From positions 124,001-188,000 of the forward strand of contig NZ_LWLB01000033.1 in NCBI RefSeq assembly GCF_001905145.1: a DNA stretch of 64,000 bases, in the 5' to 3' direction. Below, piece by piece: positions 8,192 through 17,440 of the stretch. The notes beneath the pieces are model-generated. The model had not been told where the DNA came from. It saw only the letters and a program-made list of their open reading frames with translations, and made no database searches. This stretch comes from Nocardiopsis sp. TSRI0078 (GTDB lineage Bacteria > Actinomycetota > Actinomycetes > Streptosporangiales > Streptosporangiaceae). Every line of letters starts with the position of its first letter. Position 1 is the first letter of the stretch. A program made the translations under genes and the position numbers.

Positions 8192-8629
8192 GTGGAAGAG
8201 ATCACTCTCGCGTCCGTACGCGACACTCCCCTCTCGGTGGACGAGGTCCTCGCCGCGGTCTCCGACCCGCGCGCGGGCGGCACCGCCGTGTTCGTCGGCA
8301 CCGTCCGCGACCACGACCACGGTCGTGACGTCGCCCGGCTCGCCTACACGGCTCACCCGACGGTGGAGGGGCAGCTGCGAGCCGTCATGGAGAAGGTGCT
8401 CAGCGACACCTCCGTTCCGGGCCGCCCGGTGGTGAGGATGGCCGCGACGCACCGCGTCGGTCGACTGGAGATCGGTGACATAGCCGTGGTCGTGGCCGCC
8501 GCCGCCGAACACCGGCAGGAGGCCTTCGAGGCCTGCCGCCGCCTCATCGACGACCTCAAGGCCCAGGTGCCCATCTGGAAGCAGCAGGACTTCGGAGACG
8601 GCCGGAGCGAGTGGGTCGGCTCGCCCTGA
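8192..8629 (+). CDS. moaE: Molybdopterin synthase catalytic subunit
   Basis: 145-residue MoaE, which with thiocarboxylated MoaD inserts two sulfurs into precursor Z (cPMP) to give molybdopterin. HRVGRLEIGD and PIWKQQ, carrying the catalytic lysine, are in place; GTVRDHDHGR is the N-terminal signature. No moaD, moaA or moaC is adjacent. GTG at 8192 follows TACGGT by 6 nt with no Shine-Dalgarno, so it is probably leaderless. Confidence 0.93.
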   Translation: MEEITLASVRDTPLSVDEVLAAVSDPRAGGTAVFVGTVRDHDHGRDVARLAYTAHPTVEGQLRAVMEKVLSDTSVPGRPVVRMAATHRVGRLEIGDIAVVVAAAAEHRQEAFEACRRLIDDLKAQVPIWKQQDFGDGRSEWVGSP

Positions 8630-8709
8630 GCGGACGGCGCGGGGCGGGCCCTCCCGCGTGCGCACGCGGACGGACGCCTTCGGGCCTTCGTCCGCAATAG
8701 GCTGTGCGC

Positions 8710-9786
8710 ATGCTTCGTCGCGTCATGACCCTCGTTGTCGCTCTCGTCCTCCTCGTCGGGCTCGGCATCGGCAGCCTCTTCCTCCCCGTCCCCTACCTGG
8801 TGGCCGCGCCCGGCCTCACCGTGGACACGCTCGGAGAGGTCCAGGAGGAACCGGTCATCCGGATCGAGGGCGCGCGGAGCTACGAGCACGAGGGCTCCCT
8901 GTCCATGGTGACCGTGCAGTACGCGGGCGGACCCCAGCACCGGCTCGACTTCCTCACCGTCGTCACCGCGTGGCTCTCGCCCACCCAGGCGGTCCTGCCC
9001 GAGGAGCTCCTCTTCCCCGCGGGGCGCACGCCCGAGGAGGTCACCGAGCGGCAGACCGTGCAGATGAACGACTCCCAGACCGACGCCACCGCCGCCGCGC
9101 TCAACGAGCTCGGCATGGAGTACGAGGCCGTCCCCGCGGTCAGCGGCACCGTCGAGGGCATGCCCGCGCACGGCGTGGTGGAGGAGGGCGACCTCATCCT
9201 GGCCGTGGACGGCGAACCCGTGCCCACCGAGGGCGGCGGTGACTCCGGAACCCCCGCGGGCAGCTCCGCGGTCGTGGAGATGGTCGGCGACCGCGAGCCC
9301 GGCGATCCGGTCGCGCTCACCCTGGAGCGGGACGGCGAGACCGTCGACGTGGAGGTCGCCACCGAGGAGGGCGAGTCGGGCGGCGCGGCGGTCGGTGTGC
9401 TCATCACCGACCGGATGGACTTCCCCGTGGACGTGGAGATCACCATCGGCGACATCGGCGGGCCCAGCGCGGGCATGATGTTCGCGCTCGGGATCATGGA
9501 CCGGCTCAACGAGGAGAGCCTCACCGGCGGGGCGGCCGTCGCCGGCTCCGGCACCATCACCGCCGACGGCCGGGTCGGCGGGGTCAGCGGCATCCAGCAG
9601 AAGATGGTCAGCGCCCAGCGCGACGGGGCCGAGTACTTCCTCGTGGCCGCCGACAGCTGCTCCCAGGTGTCCCAGTCGGCCGCCTACGGGGAGCTGGACG
9701 TGGTGCGGGTGGAGACCCTCACCGACGCGGTGGACGCACTGGAGACCATCCGCGACGGCGAGGGCGAGCTGCCCCGCTGCGAATAG
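8710..9786 (+). CDS. Membrane-anchored Lon-like serine protease with PDZ domain (YlbL type)
   Basis: 358 residues. One N-terminal membrane helix (about 6-27), then an extracytoplasmic region with a PDZ domain (about 145-215, interrupted by a Gly/Ser insert) and a Lon/S16 protease domain. The catalytic serine is in GGPSAGMMFALG and the lysine in SGIQQKM, the Ser-Lys dyad. The C-terminal cysteine (RCE) may pair with the Cys in AADSCSQ. ATG 8710 preferred over GTG 8704 because TAGGCT (8698-8703) is 6 nt upstream, a leaderless start. Homologues usually lie next to PPA1309 and UPF0182, as here. Confidence 0.88.
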   Translation: MLRRVMTLVVALVLLVGLGIGSLFLPVPYLVAAPGLTVDTLGEVQEEPVIRIEGARSYEHEGSLSMVTVQYAGGPQHRLDFLTVVTAWLSPTQAVLPEELLFPAGRTPEEVTERQTVQMNDSQTDATAAALNELGMEYEAVPAVSGTVEGMPAHGVVEEGDLILAVDGEPVPTEGGGDSGTPAGSSAVVEMVGDREPGDPVALTLERDGETVDVEVATEEGESGGAAVGVLITDRMDFPVDVEITIGDIGGPSAGMMFALGIMDRLNEESLTGGAAVAGSGTITADGRVGGVSGIQQKMVSAQRDGAEYFLVAADSCSQVSQSAAYGELDVVRVETLTDAVDALETIRDGEGELPRCE

Positions 9787-9812
9787 CGGGGCGCGGGCGG
9801 GGGCGAGGGGCC

Positions 9813-10334
9813 TCAGTCCTGGCCCGGCTCCTCCTCGACGTCCAGGGTCAGCGCCAGCGCCGAGGTCAGCGCGGGGACCAGGTCCGCGCCGTTGAGCACC
9901 TCCGACTCGCTGTCGTGGCTGCGCATGCGCATCGCGCAGTGCCGGGAGCCGTCGCGCAGCACCCCGGCGACCATGCGGATCTCCTCGGTCTCCTTGCCGG
10001 AGGAGTCCGGGTCCTCGCCCGGGGTCAGGGTCTCGTCCGAGCCCTTCACCACCAGGCGCTCCATCACCAGCGCGCACCCGGCGACGCCTTCGGGCCACAT
10101 GATGCGCCCCAGCGCCTCCTCCAGCGGAACGTCGTCCGGCAACTGCTCCTGCTCGACCGGGGTCAACTCGTCGGGGTCCACCGGGGAGTCGATCCCCAGC
10201 AGCTGGGCCAGCGCGGGCTCCGCTTCCAGCAGGTCGGCGGTGGGCACCAGGGCGTACAGGCCCAGCGGCCGGTCCCAGCCCTGCTCCGCGGCGTGGCGTT
10301 CGAGGTCCATAACGGCTTCGCGAATGTTCGACAC
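9813..10334 (-). CDS. PPA1309 family protein
   Basis: 173-residue soluble acidic protein with MWPEGVAGCALVMER and DGSRHCAMRMRSHDSE, conserved in the actinobacterial PPA1309 family, whose function is unknown. GTG start at 10334. It lies between the convergent PDZ protease and the divergent UPF0182 gene, the usual neighbourhood of the family. Confidence 0.82.
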   Translation of the reverse strand: MSNIREAVMDLERHAAEQGWDRPLGLYALVPTADLLEAEPALAQLLGIDSPVDPDELTPVEQEQLPDDVPLEEALGRIMWPEGVAGCALVMERLVVKGSDETLTPGEDPDSSGKETEEIRMVAGVLRDGSRHCAMRMRSHDSESEVLNGADLVPALTSALALTLDVEEEPGQD

Positions 10335-10549
10335 GTTTCCATAGTGACCGATGTGGAAACCCCTACGCTTCCGTTTCCGGCCAGTAGGGTCGCCACGGGG
10401 CCCCGGATGCCACTCCGATACACCAACGATGCAGCCTTGTCATGCGTGCGAGGGTGGTTTCGGGAACCCCGGGGCCACCGTTTAAGTTTTCAGTAATAGA
10501 GCGCCACACGCGCACCGAACGCACCTACCAAGCCAAACGAGGGGGAGGC

Positions 10550-13500
10550 GTGAGCTTCCGATCGCCCGGCGCACCACCTGCGCGTATGCCTCGCCGATCA
10601 AGGTTGCTCGCGCCAGTCGCAGCGACCGTGGTCGTCATCATCGCGGGGCTGATGCTCGCCGCGAACTTCTGGACCGACTACAAGTGGTTCAGCTCCGTCG
10701 GATACACCTCGATCTTCCTGACCGAGCTGTGGACCCGTGTACTGCTGTTCGCCGTATCCGGCCTGGTCATGGCCGTCATCGTCGGCGCGAGCATCTTCTT
10801 CGCCTACCGCTCCCGGCCCGGCATCCGGCCGATGAGCCTGGAGCAGCAGGGCCTGGACCGCTACCGGCAGTCCATCGACCCGCACCGCAAACTGTTCTTC
10901 TGGATCGCCGTGGGCGCCCTCGCCCTGCTGGCCGGAATCGCGGCCAGCGGTGACTGGCGCTCCTACCTGCAGTTCATGAACAGCGCCGAGTTCGGGGTGA
11001 ACGACCCCGAGTTCGGGATGGACGTCGCGTTCTTCGCGTTCACCTACCCGTTCCTGCGCGTCCTGCTCGGCTACCTGTACGCGGCGGTCATCCTGGCGTT
11101 CATCGCCGCGGTGGTCGTCCACTACCTGTACGGCGGCGTCCGCCTCCAGAACGACTCCGGCCAGCGCGCCACCCCCGCGGCCCGCGTGCACCTGTCGGTG
11201 CTGCTGGGGGTGTTCGTGCTGCTGCGCGCCTGCTCCTACTGGCTGGACCGCTACGGGCTGGTCTTCTCCGAGCGCGGCTACACCTTCGGCGCCTCGTACA
11301 CCGACGTGAACGCGGTCAAGACCGCCCTGCTGATCCTCACGGTCATCTCGGTCATCTGCGCCGTGCTGTTCTTCGCCAACATCTACTTCAAGAACACCAT
11401 GGTCCCCATGGCCAGCCTCGGACTCCTGGTGCTGTCCGCCGTGCTGGTCGGCGTCGCCTACCCCGAGATCGTCCAGCGCTTCCAGGTCGCCCCGAACGAG
11501 CAGCGCCTGGAGAGCCCCTACATCGAGCGCAACATCGAGTACACGCGCGACGCCTACGGCATCTCCGACGCCGAGGTGCAGGCCTACGACGCCTCCACCG
11601 AACTCAGCGCGCAGGACCTGGTACAGGAGGCCGAGGGCACCAAGGTGCGCCTGGTCGACCCCTCCGTGGTCTCGCAGACCTTCCAGCAGATGCAGCAGGT
11701 CCGCGGCTTCTACCAGTTCCCCGACGTGCTGGAGGTCGACCGCTACCCGGACTCCGGCGGCAACCTGATCGACACGATCGTGGCTGTCCGCGAACTGGAC
11801 GGGCCGCCCTCGGACCAGGACAACTGGCTCAACCGGCACCTGATCTACACCCACGGCTACGGCATGGTCGCCGCCGCGGGCACCCAGATCGACGCTGAGG
11901 GCCGCCCGGTCTTCACCGAGTACAACATCCCGCCGCGCGGTGAGCTGAGCGAGACCGTCGGCGAGTACGAGCCGCGCATCTACTACGGCCGCGAGGGCGC
12001 CGACTACGTCATCGTCCAGGCCGAGGAGGAGTACGACTACCCCCTCGACTCCGAGGAGGACACCGGCGACGTGCCGACCCCCGAGGACGCCGTGGAGCCC
12101 GAGGCCAGCCCGAGCCCGGACGAGGCGCGGGCCCCGGCCGACGCCGACCAGGAGGGCGCGGACCAGGAGGCCCCCGCGCAGCCTGAGGAGGAGGCCCCCG
12201 CCGAGGGCGGTGAGGGCGCCGAGGGCGCGTCCGGCGGCTCCCAGGCCTACAACCGCTACGAGGGCGAGGGCGGCGTCCAGCTGAGCAGCTTCTTCGACCG
12301 GGTCCTGTACGCGATCAAGTACCAGGAACCGAACATCCTGCTCAACAGCGCCATCGCCGACGACTCGCGCATCATCTACGAGCGCGACCCGGTGGAGCGC
12401 GTCGAGAAGGTCGCCCCGTTCCTGACCACGGACAGCCGCCCCTACCCGGCGGTCGTCGACGGCAGGGTCGTGTGGATCGTGGACGCCTACACCACGTCCA
12501 ACGGCTACCCGTACGCGAAGCCGATCGACTTCACCCAGGCGGTGACCGACACCTTCACGGACGGTTCGGCCCAGCAGGTCGGGGCGCTTCCGGGCAACGA
12601 GGTCAACTACATCCGCAACTCGGTGAAGGCCACCGTCGACGCCTACGACGGCTCGGTCACCCTGTACGCGTGGGACGAGGAGGACCCGGTCCTCCAGACG
12701 TGGATGGACTCGTTCCCGGGGGCCATCACCCCGAAGGACGAGATGAACGAGGAGCTCGTCGACCACCTGCGCTACCCGGACGACCTGTTCAAGGTGCAGC
12801 GCGAGATCATGCGCGAGTACCACGTGACGGACGCCGCCGCCTACTACGGCGGTCAGGACTTCTGGTCGGTTCCCAACGACCCGACCGGAGGTACCGACGC
12901 TCCCGAGCCGCCCTACCGCCAGACCATCCAGTACCCGGGTGAGGAGGAGGCCACCTTCTCGCTGACCAGCACGTTCGTGCCGCGCGGCCGTGAGAACCTG
13001 GCGGCCTTCATGGCGGTGGACAGCGATCCCCGCTCGGACGACTACGGCCAGCTCAAGCTGCTGGAGCTGCCGCGGAGCACGGTGATCTTCGGTCCCGGAC
13101 AGGTGCAGAACGCCTTCGACGCCGACGCGGACGTCCGCGAGGTGCTGCTGCCGCTGGAGCAGTCCAACGCGGAGGTGACGCGGGGCAACCTGCTCACGCT
13201 GCCGTTCGCGGGCGGCCTGCTCTACGTCGAGCCGCTGTACGTGCAGGCCGGCGGCGGCGGGGCCGCGTCCTTCCCGCTGCTGCAGCAGGTCATGGTCGGC
13301 TTCGGTGAGGAGGTCGCGATCGGCAGCAGCCTGCCGGACGCGCTCAGCAACCTCTTCGACGGTGAGGCGCAGCCGGCGGAGGAGGGCTCCGAGGAGCCGC
13401 CGCCCGAGGAGGAGGAAGCCGGAGCCGGTGACGGCGGCGGTGGCGGCGGCGGTGGCGACCAGGAGCTCACCGACGCCCTCAACGAGGCCGTCGAGGCCTG

Positions 13501-13585
13501 GGAGGAGGCCCAGGAGTCGAACGAGGAGGCCAACGAGCGCCTGCGTGAGGCCCTGGAGGCCCTTGAGGAGCAGATGAACGAGTAG
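10550..13585 (+). CDS. UPF0182 family large membrane protein
   Basis: About 1011 residues. Seven hydrophobic helices occupy the first ~320 residues (the first contains VAATVVVIIAGLML), followed by a large predicted extracytoplasmic domain ending in the family block with TYRQT-like and FGPGQVQNAF motifs. Two features look lineage-specific: an acidic Pro/Glu/Ala insert at about residues 492-563, and a C-terminal Glu-rich coiled-coil-like tail after a Gly run. GTG 10550 was taken with GAGG 7 nt upstream; an internal ATG (MPRRSRLL) is possible. The family is widespread in Actinobacteria and Cyanobacteria without known function. Confidence 0.88.
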   Translation: MSFRSPGAPPARMPRRSRLLAPVAATVVVIIAGLMLAANFWTDYKWFSSVGYTSIFLTELWTRVLLFAVSGLVMAVIVGASIFFAYRSRPGIRPMSLEQQGLDRYRQSIDPHRKLFFWIAVGALALLAGIAASGDWRSYLQFMNSAEFGVNDPEFGMDVAFFAFTYPFLRVLLGYLYAAVILAFIAAVVVHYLYGGVRLQNDSGQRATPAARVHLSVLLGVFVLLRACSYWLDRYGLVFSERGYTFGASYTDVNAVKTALLILTVISVICAVLFFANIYFKNTMVPMASLGLLVLSAVLVGVAYPEIVQRFQVAPNEQRLESPYIERNIEYTRDAYGISDAEVQAYDASTELSAQDLVQEAEGTKVRLVDPSVVSQTFQQMQQVRGFYQFPDVLEVDRYPDSGGNLIDTIVAVRELDGPPSDQDNWLNRHLIYTHGYGMVAAAGTQIDAEGRPVFTEYNIPPRGELSETVGEYEPRIYYGREGADYVIVQAEEEYDYPLDSEEDTGDVPTPEDAVEPEASPSPDEARAPADADQEGADQEAPAQPEEEAPAEGGEGAEGASGGSQAYNRYEGEGGVQLSSFFDRVLYAIKYQEPNILLNSAIADDSRIIYERDPVERVEKVAPFLTTDSRPYPAVVDGRVVWIVDAYTTSNGYPYAKPIDFTQAVTDTFTDGSAQQVGALPGNEVNYIRNSVKATVDAYDGSVTLYAWDEEDPVLQTWMDSFPGAITPKDEMNEELVDHLRYPDDLFKVQREIMREYHVTDAAAYYGGQDFWSVPNDPTGGTDAPEPPYRQTIQYPGEEEATFSLTSTFVPRGRENLAAFMAVDSDPRSDDYGQLKLLELPRSTVIFGPGQVQNAFDADADVREVLLPLEQSNAEVTRGNLLTLPFAGGLLYVEPLYVQAGGGGAASFPLLQQVMVGFGEEVAIGSSLPDALSNLFDGEAQPAEEGSEEPPPEEEEAGAGDGGGGGGGGDQELTDALNEAVEAWEEAQESNEEANERLREALEALEEQMNE

Positions 13586-13711
13586 TCCGTCGTTCCTCGC
13601 TTGGTGCGGGGCGGGGCCCCGGGTCCCGCCCCGCACGCCTGTCTCCGCCCCCCGCCGCGCCCGGTACGGGAGCGTCCGCCGGCCGGGTGGCCCACGCCTC
13701 GATCCGCTGAT

Positions 13712-13740
13712 TTGGGTTCTCGCCCGGAGCGCGCTAATGT
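13712..13740 (+). promoter_or_regulatory. Promoter of initiator tRNA copy 1
   Basis: TTGGGT (13712-13717), 17-nt spacer, TAATGT (13735-13740). Ten bases before the tRNA are GACACAACGA, repeated identically before copy 2. Confidence 0.75.
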
Positions 13741-13753
13741 GGAGACACAACGA

Positions 13754-13830
13754 CGCGGGGTGGAGCAGTTCGGTAGCTCGCTGGGCTCATAACCCAGAGG
13801 TCGCAGGTTCAAATCCTGTCCCCGCTACCA
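13754..13830 (+). tRNA. Initiator tRNA-fMet (CAT), copy 1
   Basis: 74-nt body with encoded CCA (13828-13830). Anticodon CAT sits in the loop CTCATAA, closed by a stem with three consecutive G-C pairs (CTGGG/CCCAG), a mark of initiator tRNAs. Position 1 (C) faces T at 72, so the top of the acceptor stem is unpaired, the other initiator hallmark. The T-arm GCAGGTTCAAATCCTGT is intact. Confidence 0.97.
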
Positions 13831-13834
13831 GACC

Positions 13835-13868
13835 CGGACCCGGGAGAAATCCCGGGTCCGTTGGTTTT
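13835..13868 (+). terminator. Terminator after tRNA-fMet copy 1
   Basis: 10-bp perfect stem (13835-13844 with 13851-13860), six-base loop, then TTGGTTTT. It uncouples the two tRNA genes. Confidence 0.85.
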
Positions 13869-14031
13869 CCGGGTTTCCGCCTTTTCGGCCTATCCCGGTG
13901 AGGATGCGCCCGAAAGGGAGTGTCCACACGGTCAGACCGGGGTTCAGGCCCTGGTAGGCTGGTCTCAGGCCGGTGGGGAAACCGACGGGCCGAAGGGGGA
14001 GTCTCCACGGTTTTCCAGACGGAAAGCCGAT

Positions 14032-14060
14032 TTGCTCCCGGAGGTGAGAACCTCTAGAAT
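14032..14060 (+). promoter_or_regulatory. Promoter of initiator tRNA copy 2
   Basis: TTGCTC (14032-14037), 17-nt spacer, TAGAAT (14055-14060). It is a closer match to consensus than the copy 1 promoter, with 14 nt from the hexamer to the mature 5' end. Confidence 0.78.
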
Positions 14061-14074
14061 AGGGGACACAACGA

Positions 14075-14151
14075 CGCGGGGTGGAGCAGTTCGGTAGCTC
14101 GCTGGGCTCATAACCCAGAGGTCGCAGGTTCAAATCCTGTCCCCGCTACCA
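14075..14151 (+). tRNA. Initiator tRNA-fMet (CAT), copy 2
   Basis: Identical across all 77 bases, including CCA, to copy 1 at 13754. It has its own promoter and terminator, so the pair are independent transcription units and not a processed dimer. Confidence 0.97.
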
Positions 14152-14155
14152 CGGA

Positions 14156-14189
14156 AACACCGGGTGCGAAATCGCACCCGGTGTTTTTT
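14156..14189 (+). terminator. Terminator after tRNA-fMet copy 2
   Basis: 13-bp perfect stem (14156-14168 with 14173-14185), AAAT loop, T-run 14184-14189. It may also stop the convergent ABC operon ending at 14235. Confidence 0.9.
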
Positions 14190-14234
14190 CGTGTCCGCAC
14201 CGGTGCGCCGCCCGGTTTCCCGGGCGGCGCGCGC

Positions 14235-14954
14235 TCAGCGGGTGCGGCCCTCCACCAGCTCCACCACGCGGTCGGCCCGCGCGGCCACCTTGGGGTCGTG
14301 GGTCACCACGACCACCGCCGCGTCCCGGATCCTGGCCTGTTCCAGCAGCTGCTCCATGATCATGGTGCTGCTGGCGGCGTCCAGGGCGCCCGTGGGCTCG
14401 TCGGCGAGGATCAGGGCGGGTTCCCGGCTCAGTGCCCGGGCCAGGGCCACACGCTGCTGCTCACCGCCGGAGAGCTGGTGCGGCTGCGAGTGCAGCCGGT
14501 GCCCCAGCCCCACCGCCTCCAGCAGTTCTCGGGCCCTCGCCCTCCGGCGCAGCAGCGGCACGCCGGCGAGCACCATCGGCACGCCGACGTTGGCCAGGGC
14601 GGTCCGCCGCTCCAGCAGGTGGAACTGCTGGAACACGAAGCCGACGCCCTCGCCCCGCAGGCGGGACCGAGGCCCCTCGCCCAGGCGGGTGGTGTCCACC
14701 CCGTCGAAGGTGTAGGTGCCGCCGCTGGGCCGGTCGAGCAGGCCCAGCAGGTTCAACAGGGTGGACTTGCCCGAGCCGGACTGGCCGACGATCGCCACGA
14801 CCTCGCCGCGCTCCACCTGGAACGTGCAGTCGTGCAGCACGTCGATCCGGGCCCCCGACACAGTGAAGTGCCGGGTCACCCCCTCCACGCTCAGCAGGGG
14901 CGCGGAACCGGGACGGGGCGCGAAGGCCCCGGGGGCCGCCGTGTCGAGGGACAC
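14235..14954 (-). CDS. ABC transporter ATP-binding protein (MacB/LolD type)
   Basis: 239-residue nucleotide-binding subunit: Walker [10 protein letters not shown] (about 59-67), Q-loop FQQFHLL, signature LSGGEQQR, Walker [13 protein letters not shown] and the H-loop VTHD. The sequence is of the LolD/MacB class that drives FtsX-type permeases by mechanotransmission rather than classical pore transport. Its start directly follows the stop of the adaptor gene. Last gene of a three-gene operon (permease, adaptor, ATPase) for export of an unknown substrate such as a peptide, drug or envelope component. Confidence 0.92.
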   Translation of the reverse strand: MSLDTAAPGAFAPRPGSAPLLSVEGVTRHFTVSGARIDVLHDCTFQVERGEVVAIVGQSGSGKSTLLNLLGLLDRPSGGTYTFDGVDTTRLGEGPRSRLRGEGVGFVFQQFHLLERRTALANVGVPMVLAGVPLLRRRARARELLEAVGLGHRLHSQPHQLSGGEQQRVALARALSREPALILADEPTGALDAASSTMIMEQLLEQARIRDAAVVVVTHDPKVAARADRVVELVEGRTR

Positions 14955-15974
14955 CTACTCCACCTCCATGGGGAGCTCCTCGTCGGGAACGTGCTCCCCG
15001 GGAACGTCGAAGCGGGGGTCGAGCGGCACCGGGTCCAGGACCATGTCGCCGACGCTCAGCCCCTTGGTGACCTCGATGAGCGAGCCGTCGGACACCCCGA
15101 GCTCCACCTTGCGGGTCTCCTCGGTCCCGTCGTCGGCGACCACCACGACCTCACCCGCGTCGACGTTGCCGCGCACGGCGGTCACCGGGACGACCAGGAC
15201 GTTCTCCGCCTTGCCGGTGCTGACCGACAGCTTGCCCCGGACCCCGTCGAAGACCTCCAGGTCCGCGGGCACCCGGCAGGACAGCTCCGCGCCGCCGCCA
15301 CCGCTGCCGGCTCCCTCACCGCCCTCCTCGGGGGCCGCGGGGGCCGCGCCACCGCCGCCCTCGACCGAGCCCAGGGACAGGAACGCGCACTCGGAGGCGG
15401 GCGGGCCCTGGTCGATCTGGAGCAGGATGTCCCGGGGCTCCTCGTAGAACCGGTAGAGGTCGTTGGGCGGGATGGAGGCGACGGCGCGGAACTCGTCCGG
15501 GGCGACCGTGGCCACCACCGCGCCGGGCTCCAGCACGTCGCCGACCATCACGTCCTCCAGCCCCGACACCGTGCCGGCCGACGGCGCGTACAGGGTGACC
15601 TCCCTGGTCGCGGGGGCGGCGGGGGCCTCCGCGCCGTCCCCGGCGGCGGGAGCCGAACCTTCGGGCACCTTCACGTTCACGATCGGCGCCCCGGTGTCGA
15701 CCTCGGCGCCCTCACCCACCCACAGGTGGGCGACCGTCCCGCCGTTGCGGGCCTTGACCTCCTCGCCGGGCTCGGCCCGGACGACGGCGTCCAGTACCAG
15801 CTCGGAGCTGATCTCGCCCAGCGTCACCTCGACCGGTGCGCCCTCCGTGTCCAGGGCGACCTCCTCCGGGGGAGGGACCGCCCCGCCGACCAGACGCGAC
15901 ACCAGCAGGTAGCCGGACCCGAGCAGTCCGAGGACCACGACCAGGACAGCGCCGATGATGATCCACTTCTTCAC
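14955..15974 (-). CDS. MacA/HlyD-like membrane-anchored adaptor
   Basis: 339 residues. An N-terminal helix (about 4-26) anchors it; the first lipoyl-like half NGGTVAHLWVGEGAEV and the matching second half near VMVGDVLEPGAVV form the barrel-sandwich hybrid of HlyD/MacA proteins. The linker between them is low-complexity Ala/Pro/Gly rather than the long coiled coil used to meet TolC, as expected without an outer membrane. Second of three genes, 9 nt after the permease stop. Confidence 0.85.
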   Translation of the reverse strand: MKKWIIIGAVLVVVLGLLGSGYLLVSRLVGGAVPPPEEVALDTEGAPVEVTLGEISSELVLDAVVRAEPGEEVKARNGGTVAHLWVGEGAEVDTGAPIVNVKVPEGSAPAAGDGAEAPAAPATREVTLYAPSAGTVSGLEDVMVGDVLEPGAVVATVAPDEFRAVASIPPNDLYRFYEEPRDILLQIDQGPPASECAFLSLGSVEGGGGAAPAAPEEGGEGAGSGGGGAELSCRVPADLEVFDGVRGKLSVSTGKAENVLVVPVTAVRGNVDAGEVVVVADDGTEETRKVELGVSDGSLIEVTKGLSVGDMVLDPVPLDPRFDVPGEHVPDEELPMEVE

Positions 15975-15983
15975 GTGTGTCTC

Positions 15984-17246
15984 CTATTCCCGGAGTCCGG
16001 CGACGACGGACGCTCGCAGTGCCCGCATCGCGGGGATGATTCCGGCCAGCAGCCCGACCAGCGCGGCGCTGCCCAGGCCGACGAGTACTCCGGAGGCGGG
16101 GATGTTCAGGGGGACGCCCTCGGGCAGCGACACGAAGTGCTCCAGCACCGCGCCGCCCGCGAGCACCGCGGCCCAGCACCCGGCGAGGGCGATGAGCCCG
16201 GCCACCAGCGACACCACCACCGCCTCCATGACCACGGCCACGAACAGGGTGGACCGGCTCGCGCCCAGGGCGCGGTAGGTGGCCAGCTCGCGGCGGCGCT
16301 CGCGCACGGTGACCAGGCCGACGTTGAGCACGCCGAGCAGGCCGGTGGCGAGGGTGATGACGGCGATGCCCATCAGGCCCCAGGACATGTAGGTGATGAT
16401 CTGGTCGACCTCCTCGGCGTAGTCCGCCCGGTAGGCCGAGATGCTCTCGGGGTCCTCGACGCCCCAGCGCCACGACGCCGACGCCAGGCGGTCGGTGAAG
16501 ACCTGGCCCCACGGATCCTGCGCCGCCGGGTCCTGGGGGTCGATCCGTACCTGGTAGGTGGTCTGGGAGCCCATCATCGCGAACGGATCGCCCTCCTCCT
16601 CCCCCGACCCGCCGGTGTCGGAGGAGGCCCCGAAGAGCAGTTCCTCGGAGGCGGGGGAGCGCAGGAGGTAGGCGCTGTACCAGCCGATGTCCAGCGCGGA
16701 GCTCTCCAGGACGCCGACGACGCGCACGTCCATCCACCGGTCGGTGCCGACCTGGATCCGCGTGAGGTCGCCGAGCGCGTCGGCGAGCGGCTGGTTGACG
16801 ACCATGACCGGCGCCAGCGACCCGGTGTCGGCCTCGGTGAACCAGCGGCCCTCGGCCATGTTCATCCGCCGGATGTCGCCCAGTGAGGGGTCCACGCCGA
16901 GGAACTGCACGTCGGGGACCACCGAGCCGCCGGAGCGGACCGTCGGTGCCTGGGAGGGCGAGTGGTAGATCGAGATGTCCTGGCCGCCCGCGCGGAACAG
17001 GTCCTCCTCGAAGGCGGCGCGGTCGGTGACCTGGCCGAACACGGTGACCTGGAGGGTGGCCGGGCGGCCCGCGTTGGCCTCGCTGTAGGCGGTGGCGAAC
17101 CGCTGGCCGAAGTCGCTGGCGGTGACCACCATGATCAGGGCGCCCACACCGACGACGATGCCCGCGCAGGACAGGATGGTCCGGGCGACGTTGGCCCGTG
17201 AACCGGCGAAGGCCAGCACGATCCCGGCTGTGAGGGAGCGCAGCAT
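15984..17246 (-). CDS. MacB-like ABC transporter permease (FtsX domain)
   Basis: 420 residues with the four-helix MacB layout: TM1 (about 20-42), a large extracytoplasmic core (about 45-275), then three C-terminal helices containing GLMGIAVITLATGLLGVLNV and GLGSAALVGLLAGIIPA. The cytoplasmic RRRELATYRALGASR between TM2 and TM3 is the coupling loop of FtsX permeases. First gene of the operon. The 194 nt upstream to hisN presumably hold its promoter; I could not pick a convincing one. Confidence 0.9.
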   Translation of the reverse strand: MLRSLTAGIVLAFAGSRANVARTILSCAGIVVGVGALIMVVTASDFGQRFATAYSEANAGRPATLQVTVFGQVTDRAAFEEDLFRAGGQDISIYHSPSQAPTVRSGGSVVPDVQFLGVDPSLGDIRRMNMAEGRWFTEADTGSLAPVMVVNQPLADALGDLTRIQVGTDRWMDVRVVGVLESSALDIGWYSAYLLRSPASEELLFGASSDTGGSGEEEGDPFAMMGSQTTYQVRIDPQDPAAQDPWGQVFTDRLASASWRWGVEDPESISAYRADYAEEVDQIITYMSWGLMGIAVITLATGLLGVLNVGLVTVRERRRELATYRALGASRSTLFVAVVMEAVVVSLVAGLIALAGCWAAVLAGGAVLEHFVSLPEGVPLNIPASGVLVGLGSAALVGLLAGIIPAMRALRASVVAGLRE

Positions 17247-17440
17247 TCGGCCCCTTCCCGTGATGTCTGTGAGATCCGGCCACCGCGAGGGCGGCGCCGG
17301 GATACCCGCGGGGGTGGCGGGGTTTCAACAGGCTTATCACTGGGAAAGGCGGATTCGGTTCATCCCGGCGCGGGGAATTTCGGGTCGCTGGCGCCGACCC
17401 CGCACCGGGAAGGGGACCGGAATCGGGGAGAGGGTGCGGC

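Noticed and set aside
13754-14151. Elongator tRNA-Met
   Set aside because: The unpaired 1-72 position and three G-C pairs in the anticodon stem identify initiator tRNAs.
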